Origin: Bemisia tabaci
Lineage: Eukaryota > Arthropoda > Insecta > Hemiptera > Aleyrodidae
Direction: 5' to 3'
Length of the DNA: 64,000 nt
NCBI RefSeq assembly: GCF_918797505.1
Contig: NC_092801.1
Coordinates: 310,001-374,000, forward strand
The position numbers and the translations under genes were made by a program. The notes under the pieces are model-generated. The model did no database searches, was not told the origin of the DNA, and was given only the letters and a program-made list of their open reading frames with translations. Every line of letters begins with the position of its first letter. Position 1 is the stretch's first letter. Below, one piece after another: positions 55,906 to 64,000 of this stretch.

Positions 55906-56090
55906 TCCGGACATCCATCAAGCTTGAATAGTTGCACCAAGGCGCTGTCGCTAACGCGTCCGTCGATCGACCCGGCTATAGCATTGATGCGCAGGAAGTC
56001 GAAACGCCTTCAATTTTTTGAATGCAATAGGGACATCCGCCGAGGTTCAATAGTTGCATCAAAGCACTGTCGTCAACGCGTCTCACTGTT
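55906..56090 (+). repeat. Two adjacent family Q copies
   Basis: GACATCCATCAAGCTTGAAT then AGTTGCACCAAGGCGCTGTCGC (55910) and GACATCCGCCGAGGTTCAAT then AGTTGCATCAAAGCACTGTC (56031) are direct repeats about 121 bp apart, both ending (C/T)AACGCGTC. Related to 4095-4140 and 51921-51990. Confidence 0.55.
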
Positions 56091-56112
56091 CCTCGCTATA
56101 CACTGCCTTGCA

Positions 56113-56650
56113 GGGCCGGATTTACCTACTTGCCGCCCATGGGCCGCCTGTATTTTGCCGCCCCCTCCTCATTCGTTTTGAAACATCAATAAAAACCATC
56201 AAGTGAACGTACCGGAAGGGTGGGGTGCATAAGACGCGTTTACTTACACGTGTTTTGCGAAAGCCCTGTCAACACTACTAGCAAAATTTCACGGAACTTT
56301 GCGCGAAAGTTAAGTTCCGTAAATCTATCTCTGTATGGACAAGGTCCTCCATTGATAAGAAATGAACCAACAAATTATGAAAGAACAGACATAAATGTGG
56401 TTTAATAATCTTAACTGCCACCGCTGCGCCACGCTGATCGCACTGTGTTTAGCGCAATGCGTGAAGTATTCCTGCAGTCTTGTAGGCGCTATGCGTTTCA
56501 CGCCAACCGCTCCTGGCTGCACTGTGTTTGGCGCAATGGGTGAAGTATTCATGCAGTCTTGTAGGGCGCTATTATGTGTTACATGCCGACCGCCGAAGAT
56601 CTTGGGGAAGATCTTGTCCTTGACATATTTTATTACTTTTCTTTCCTCTG
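56113..56650 (-). mobile_element. hAT-like family E, copy 3 (right end)
   Basis: Starts CAGGGCCGGATTTACCTACT. On the reverse strand it matches the right part of copy 1, including AGTTAAGTTCCGTAAATCT (5400 region), ATAAATGTGGTTT (5318 region) and the duplicated TTGGCGCAATG.GTGAAGTAT motif. In copy 1 the other CAGGGCCGG end survives, so together the copies show that both ends of the family carry CAGGGCCGGATTTA. Confidence 0.6.
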
Positions 56651-56995
56651 CTGTATGCGCATTTCTTGAAGTGATATTCTAAGAGGAAACAGTTAATCAC
56701 TCAAACTAGCAAAATCGCAAATTGAAAAGTAGGTATCTGCTTTTACGGGTTTATCATTGTTAAAGACAAGTCGGTAGTTTATACTTTTTAATTTCTTGCC
56801 ATGGAATGATTTATTCTAAAATGAACTAGTTATTTCAATCTTTGGTAGCTACCACAATATATTTTCTTCGAAAAATTTAGAGGTCACAATCAAAATTGGT
56901 AAAATTTGGCCAGTGGAATGTAGGATTGTAAAAAGAATTGCTGCTGACCGAAGAAAAGGAGAGAACCTGTGAATTCTATGCTTCAATTTTCCATT

Positions 56996-57037
56996 TAATT
57001 TTTTTTTCTTCTTTTTTTTCTTTTCTTTTCTTTCAGG
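56996..57037 (+). promoter_or_regulatory. Strong 3' splice-acceptor-like tract
   Basis: About 40 nt of almost pure pyrimidine (TTTTTTTTTCTTCTTTTTTT then TCTTTTCTTTTCTTTCAG) ends in CAG followed by GGGGG. This is an ideal polypyrimidine-AG acceptor. Whether a spliced exon follows is unproven. No long coding frame opens just after it, so any exon would be untranslated. Confidence 0.25.
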
Positions 57038-57039
57038 GG

Positions 57040-60000
57040 GGTAAAGAAAAGAAACCTGGATTAAATCATAATAAGTAAATAAATTTAATATATTAAACAC
57101 AACCATATATAATAAATTAATGGATATACAATAATTTAAAGTAACTAAAAAAAGAAAAATCACATTTTATGCAATTAATAAAAAACAAATTAGAGAACAA
57201 GACAACACAGTGGACTAATCCTCTTAACAGTTCAGAGAGAGAGAGAGAGAGAGAGTTTCATCTTCATATTCTCAGTCGAAAATTAATATACACACGTATG
57301 TTGAGGAGAAAGAATGGCGCTTCAAGGAGCAATATTCTTATGAAAAGAAAACATGTTCATGACAAAGGGGCCAACATAAAAAAAAATATAAATTTTAAAA
57401 AGTTGTATCATAGGATAAAGGGACAAGTCAACAGAAGCAAAAGGTCCTTAAGACTTCAGAGACTTCCAAACGTTTTTTTTTTTAAAGCGCCTCTTAAGTA
57501 TGAAATTTAAAAAGTTAGCGATAATTGATACCTCCTCATGACTTGAGAAAATAACAAAGGTGATAAAAGAAAAATGAAGTCGATTTTAAAACAGATGCCA
57601 TTATTACAAGGGACCAAAATTGGGCATAGTTTACTTCGTTGAGAAATTAAAACATTGAAGAGACTGACAGAATAGAAATGTCAGGCTTAATATTTCATTA
57701 CAAAATGATGAAGTTAAAACATAATTTACAATAGTTGTAAAAGTGTGTATATGCTAGGTGCTACATGCAACACAGAATTCCTTTAAAAAAAAACCCACAG
57801 ATTAGGCGAAAATGAGTATGCCTCTTTCTCTGTTTAAAAGAGGAGAAAAAACAGTTTACAACGACGTATATTTCTTTTTGGTAAAGAGAGTGAACTTTCG
57901 AAAACGAATTTTGACATGGTCACACAGCTCACCTGTTCAGCAGGTTGAAAATATCCCGACGCAAGGAACACTGCAAAATCTACATAAAGAGTCTAACTGA
58001 AAAATAGCGTGACTTTAAACTGCATCAAAAATTTGGAGAAATAAACCCTTATTAAAGCCTGATATATGTATTGAAAGAAAAGTCAGTTTTGTGAGATCGA
58101 AAAGTTTACCAAACCACTCACAGATGGAGAAATTTTTTCAACTACATATTATTAAAACCAGCTCAATAATAAAAAGTTGAAACCTCAATACTACTATTCA
58201 TTTAGGATTGGTTGGTTTTTTTTCTATTTTCTGAAAAACTAAACATATTGATGACTAGATGCAAAAAATGCGTACCTCAACTGCAACGTTTCAAAATCCT
58301 CAGTCATGTTTTATCTTTTCCACGGAAAACCAAACGAAATTTGTCCTTGCAATTTTTAGTGATTTTTTAGAGTGAGTCAAGAAAGTTCATAGAAAACTTT
58401 AATAGAAACTGTTTATTAGTTTTTCTTTAGAAAAAAGGGTAAAACATGAGCAGAGACGTGTAGCTTTAAAATCTGAGGTACAGATCTTTCGACTTCAGTC
58501 ATTAATATACTATTTCGGGAGAGAAGAAAGAGGTTACAAGTTCAAGAGTCTCATAAAGAAAGTATTTTACGATATAACTTCAGTTCTGCATGCTAATTGG
58601 TCAATAATTAAAATATGGCCACATTTCATCAAGAAAATCCACTTGATTTGTCACTCTTGTCTTTGACTTTGTCCCAATCTATGTTCCAAAACTAGAGGAA
58701 ATAATGTGCGCACACAAATACTCTTTAACAAATATTCAGAGAAGATTGCGTAAAATATTTATGCCTTTGGCTTCAATACATCAAAAAACTGATTCCTGAA
58801 AAGATAGATTTAAAAGCAAAAAAATTAAAAATTTGATTTAAAATTAAAAAAGGCCGATTGTGCGTTAGTTAAAAAAATGCAGTTATGTTAGATACAAAAA
58901 TGCGCACTTTCCAAGACAATTTGAGTTGATAAACGTCAAAATAAGATAGATCTGACATTCCTTCTGTTGAAAGCAAAGCTGGGAGAAATACTTTACAGAA
59001 GGTAAATATACCTTTCTGACAAAAATTCGTTTTTCTCATTGAGAATCCATCTAAATTGGCAGAACCAATTTCACTTACACTGAAGGAGGCAGCTTAATAT
59101 GTTAAAACCTTGTGTGCCTGAATTTTCCGTAAATATTTTGTCGTCAAGACTTGTCCCTAGAAAGAATGAAAGAATGAAAAAATTCATGATCACTAGATAT
59201 CTGGAGAACTATCAGTCGACAGCAATGCTTTCATTTTTAATAATAATAATAATAAAAAAATTATTAAAAACGGAAAATATAAAAGCTGTCATTCCTCAAC
59301 TAAGCAAATGGCACTCATGACTAAAATCGCTGGTTCACCATTTGTAAAGTGATGCCTTCCAAAAATTTAAGACCTTAACATACGGAGGAAAAATGTACAA
59401 ATAGATGACACATACAAAAGGACGCAGCTAAACATTCAAACCTACTTGCGGAGCAGTTACTGAGGAGTACAGAATATAAATTACACGGTGAAGAAAGTAA
59501 GTCAAGAAAGTCTATTTACAGCGAATTGATAAAACTTTCTCTTGCGTTTTCTAACTACACAAAAAAGGAGATACATCACAGGTTAAACAGTGCATTCACT
59601 TTGTCGTTTCTCAATTGAAGGAGCGTGACTCCAATCACCTGTTGCAAAATGTTCACTCGGAATCATTATTCTTACAAGGAGATGCTTGGACATATCTTGA
59701 TGAAAATTTTATTGGTTCTCCTTCTGACCCTGCGAAAAACTCTGCAAAATTTTAGATGGAAAGCACACGGTTATGTTCTTGTAAAAAATTGATTTCTAAG
59801 AGTGAATTTTGCAAACTTGAAACGGAGTTGTGTTCCTTCGTTTGGAAAACAACGACTTGTAAAAAACTTGTAGTCAGAATTTCGATTTGCTTTCTTCCAT
59901 TGAGTTTTTGTGCTGCTTTTGACACCCTTTTACGAATGGACCACTGAATAAGGTCAACAATTGAGTAATGCAATAATTTTCCTCTCTTTAAAATTTTTTG

Positions 60001-63000
60001 TGGAGCACGGGGGACACATAGAAAATTTTATACATCAACTTGTGAGTGAGAAATCAGCGTTGGTTGGATTTAAAAGTTAAAACAGATACGTGACCTCTGA
60101 CAGACAAAAATGCAGATTTTCTTATGGTGAAATTGCACAAAAACTGAGCTTGTCACTTTGAATGAGCATTGTAGTACAAATAAATATTTGCCACAAAATT
60201 TAAAATTGATTATTGACTTTGTAATTGGATCGAGTTGGGCAGAAAGCAAATAAGGCATTGGGACCAGGAAAGAGAGACTTGGATTTTCCTTTTCCACAAG
60301 ACCTGATGTTGAGAATATACCTAGGCTGGACAGATTTAACTGGAATTGGTTTAATTATTCCAGATACTACTTGGTTTTCTGTAATGTTTTACTTTCTCAA
60401 CACAAAACAATTTTAATTCATGTATCGATTTTAATGAGCGAACAATAGGGAACAAGAAATGCAGTTAAGCTGATTTTGCTTAATCTATCTAGTTTAACCC
60501 TTTATTTTTCAGTTTGAAATATTTTTTCCCAATATCAGGCTTTTGACTAGAGAAAAAAGTAAGACTGGTTAATCCAAACTCATTTTTTTCCGTTGCTCGG
60601 TTCTTTTCTACCAAGCTCTGTCTAATTACATCCTTGTCTCTTTCGTTTTTGACATTAATTGAAATTATATTTTTGTTCTGATCCATATTGATGCAACTAA
60701 TGCTGGTTACAGTAGCCAACCTCACAAAGAGACATTATTGAAATCCACCGCCAAAACAAGGTTCCTCATGAGTGTGACTTCTGAGGGTCTGTCAAAAACC
60801 TGCCTTAACATTAAAAAAGGGAAAATGGGTTTGTGAGAAATCTGAACAGATAGATAAAATCATAAGTTTATAAAAATCTTGAATGTGATTAGCGTTTGTT
60901 GTACGTGGGTATTATCTTCATTATTGATTTAATTTCATACTTTCTGTTTTGAACAATCTAATACATGTTTAATTCAGTAAAGAATCAAAAGAACACAGCC
61001 CTTTAATTCGTACCGTACTTAGAGGCCTATTAGACATTCCTTTTTAGGGAGGGGAAAATCAGTTTTGATCTTACTAGAACCACCAGAATTTAAACAATTT
61101 CCTGACTCCGCATTCTACTTAATTTGAAAACCCTCTAATTCCATAATGTCGATAAGCTTTCAGAAATTTTGATCCAAAGTGCCCCTATAATAAATTTTAA
61201 TGTTATTATTTTGGGCAAATATCATGAAAGAAACTGTCCTTATATTCTTTACAGTGCACTTGTATCGATACAAAAAATATGTTGATAGGTCCTCATACTC
61301 TTTCCTACGTTCATCTGAGCTCAATCTTCATTGCTCTGAAATTGGACACACAGTCTTCAATGCTGCACTTTCAAAATTTTCATACACATACACTATTTAC
61401 AGACACAAAAGTTAACATTATGAAAACAAAATTTGAGCTTCAGTATACAAGGGTAAAAAAAAAAAAAACAAACAAACAAAGGAAAGCAAAAATGCGAGAA
61501 AATGCGAAGGTACCATACGGAAACATGCAATATGCGGTTGATTTGCTCTTCTTTCAAGAAAAAGAGGTTTGAGAGTGAATAAAACTAAATATGTACAAGA
61601 TGGGGTTTTGAGGGATTCAGATCTGTGCGGAGGAGATTCCTTATCGGTAAGACCAAAATTTACGATAGTTCTTTCCTTTGAAACTACTATAGTAATCTTC
61701 ACAATTGAGACAGCAATGGCGTTTTGTTACAGAGTATGACGTAACTACATTTACTGGTTTCCCTTTGAGAAAGGCTCAGTTAGTTCACTGTAGCTGCATT
61801 TCTTTGGTGCCTATATGCAGCAGAAAATGCTAGCAAAATTCACTGCATATTTTTCTGGTATTTTTAAAATAGGCTGTTTTCTCAAGAGCGGTATTTCAAG
61901 TACCGCTGCAAAAAATGAAGTCAAGGAAAATCCTTTGAAAAAACAAACAAAAAAATTCAAGGGGGAGGATCAAGTCCTATCTCTGAAAAGGTGATAAAAG
62001 CGCAAAAATGTCCCGAGGCCATACTGCCAGGTAAGAGCCAGGAAAAATGGAGACTTCGATTTACAAAACTTACAACATAGGGTCACGAGAAGCTGCATAC
62101 TTGTAACCTAATCAGCAAAAACAGAGAAACAAGGAGAGAATTTGTTAGAAACTTTTGAACCAAGCGATCAGGCTATGCTTTGTCTGACAAAAAGCAGTCT
62201 CCTGAACTAAGTAACCAAACACGACCTTGAATCAACAAGTACCCTCACATCTCAAAGTCCATTTCTTAAGTAGCAATTGGTTCCAAACAAATGACCTTTG
62301 ACTCATTGGCGACTGAGAACAATTGTTCCTTCTTCCTGCTTTGACACCCAGATCTTGAGTTAATAAATAGTTTGAGATAATGGCTCCATTGAGAACTTGT
62401 CAATATATGAGGCCTTGGAAGTGATCACATAAACAATTTAGATTCATCTCTGTATGTAAAAACCTCTAGGGAGAGAGACAGAAATAGTGAGCTCACAGAA
62501 CCACAAATAAACCAGTGAATAAAGTAAAAGAATGAATCAAGTTATTTACACTCAGATTCTTGTCAATGATTAAAAATTATAAAAACACGAACTATGATCA
62601 CCTGAACCCAAATTTTGCTGGTAGCAGCTGACTGCAATTTAGATCAGCATAATCCCGAAATTGAACTAAAATTTGCTTCATTAATGCTCTCAAGAGCCTG
62701 CAAATTGAACATCATGTCTCGCAAACTACACCTATTGGTGGATTTTCAATAGCGTGAACTATCAATCAGTGGTCAAAAGGCCAAAGGATGATTCTCATTA
62801 CAAACTAAAATGGAAGTACCGGATTGTATCCTTAAAGAAGGGTTAGCCAAAATCCTGATATTCCGATAGAGACTCGGGGAAAAACAAGAATTCATCGGCT
62901 TAAGAAATTTGAATTTTGTTTCCATTAAAAGCCTGGGAGAGCTTGTAGAACTAAACGAAGCTCTAAGTTTCTAAAAACTGTCCTCATGACATGAGCTAAA

Positions 63001-63690
63001 TACATCTACACCGCCAAACAACTCTGCCCAGTACTCTAGCCTAATTTTTTATTCATTCTATACTTCATTCGGTTCAGAGATTTGATATTTACTTATTGTG
63101 ATATTGCCGTTTACAAAACATTATTTTTTAGGAAAACAATCAAAATGTGGAAAGTTCGGTTCCCAAAAATCTTTGGGATGTAAACAGGAGACAAAGATTG
63201 ACCATGGAATGCAATTGAATAAAACCCTTTTGATCATACTCATCAAAGAAAAAAATTGCTACCAACAAAATTTGGGCTGCATGCAATAAAAGAGCCAACA
63301 TGAAACAAGATGGAGAGACACATATGCACTACTATTAACTTGGTACATCAGATCTAAACTGTGATGGGATTTGAAAAATAAGAACAGGACTGACTTCAAG
63401 GCTGCGCCTTATTTTCTACTGAGGTGAACACATACTCAGAGATCGTAGTTCAGACTTTACCAGTTACTGGTGAAGATAAACTGACTTATTGCTTATTTTG
63501 GAAGAGGGATTTTTGGATTTGGCTGCGGTTCAAAGTAAAATAATGGATGCTGAGTGGCTGAGGTCCCATTCATATGAGAAATTTAGTTTTTAAGAAGGGG
63601 TATCGATAAGGGACGTTATTGGTTTCACCCTTGCTGAGTTCCCTCAACTCTACGACTTTTTGCTCATCAAAGGTCTAAATTTTACGGAAT
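57040..63690. other. Long repeat-poor, AT-rich region without a recognised gene
   Basis: Across about 6.6 kb I find none of the MITE families seen elsewhere, no inverted-repeat elements and no coding frame with a domain. The longest frames (97-113 codons) have low-complexity or lysine-rich chance composition. Several AATAAA hexamers occur on the plus strand (57075, 58042, 60179, 62507, 62518). It could be a long 3' UTR or non-coding exon following the acceptor-like tract at 57037, or unique intergenic DNA. Confidence 0.35.
57233..57255 (+). repeat. (GA)n microsatellite
   Basis: Eleven or so consecutive GA units. Confidence 0.85.
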
Positions 63691-63696
63691 GCATTG

Positions 63697-63874
63697 TTTC
63701 TGGTCTCTTTTCAGTTTCAGGTCCATTACTGGCCTGAACATAGGTCTGAAGACTGGCGAAAAATACGAGTCTTGCGGGTTTCCAGTCGAACGCTTAAGAA
63801 TCCGTATTTTGCCGCTAAAATCGGCCTTCAGGCCTAAATATGGGCCAGTATTGGACCTGAAAAGAGACCAGAAA
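63697..63874. mobile_element. Foldback element, family R
   Basis: TTTCTGGTCTCTTTTCAG and CAGGTCCATTACTGGCC at the left pair with GGCCAGTATTGGACCTG and AAAAGAGACCAGAAA at the right. A further inner pair (AGGTCTGAAG / CTTCAGGCCT) completes a hairpin with arms of about 55 bp. TSD not identified. The 62-codon frame inside it is not a gene. Confidence 0.7.
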
Positions 63875-64000
63875 TGACTACATTATGATGCATTTTTTAA
63901 GATACAGGCCTTCAATGAGCAAAAATTCAGAGTTGAGAAAGTTTACTGTTGGCCCAAAAACGGCTCTCATTGGTATCCCTTCTTTACACTTAGTTCCCTC

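Noticed and set aside
57169..57510. 113-codon lysine/arginine-rich frame
   Set aside because: Contains the (GA)n microsatellite (RERERE) and A-rich DNA. No domain.

Overview
The window reads as non-coding DNA from an animal nuclear genome. It has no operons and no dense coding, a base composition rich in A+T, many homopolymer and microsatellite tracts, tRNA-derived SINE heads, and dozens of short foldback transposons (MITEs) with visible target-site duplications (TSDs). The style and mix of repeats suggest an arthropod, and I lean towards a hemipteran insect such as a whitefly. That assignment rests on general impression and not on any marker gene. Nearly all short open reading frames here lie inside repeats or are chance frames.

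The one convincing protein gene is a single-exon 249-residue frame at 2270-3019 (+). It encodes a Thg1-like 3'-5' RNA polymerase (tRNA-His guanylyltransferase family) and resembles the microbial 'TLP' branch more than the canonical animal Thg1. It sits between a MITE at 214-467 and another at 4158-4279, so it appears to be part of the host chromosome and is a candidate for horizontal transfer.

Layout. 0-6.7 kb: the TLP gene plus several foldback and hAT-like elements. 6.7-28 kb: mostly unassigned DNA with scattered MITEs (families F, B, J, H, D, I), a SINE head at 10.4 kb and a few G+C-richer islands that could be regulatory. 29-52 kb: a very dense MITE landscape. Family A (about 250 bp, 4-bp TSD) has eleven copies, family C six, family B three here plus one at 13.7 kb, and families O, K, L, M, N, G, T and D are also present, with clusters and nesting. 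A 1.95-kb element with AATATT-rich ends lies at 35-37 kb. 50.3-51.4 kb: three degenerate tandem units of about 320 bp, the last split by a probable solo LTR. 53.0-55.1 kb: a tandem array of about 333-bp units, each with three short palindromes. 55.1-56.7 kb: two hAT-like elements. 57.0-63.7 kb: about 6.6 kb with no repeat family I recognise, preceded by a strong polypyrimidine-AG tract, so it could be a long untranslated exon or simply unique intergenic DNA.

Family letters (A, B, C and so on) are labels local to this report. TSDs, inverted repeats and copy relationships were read by eye from the sequence. Superfamily names are inferences from TSD length and terminal sequence.
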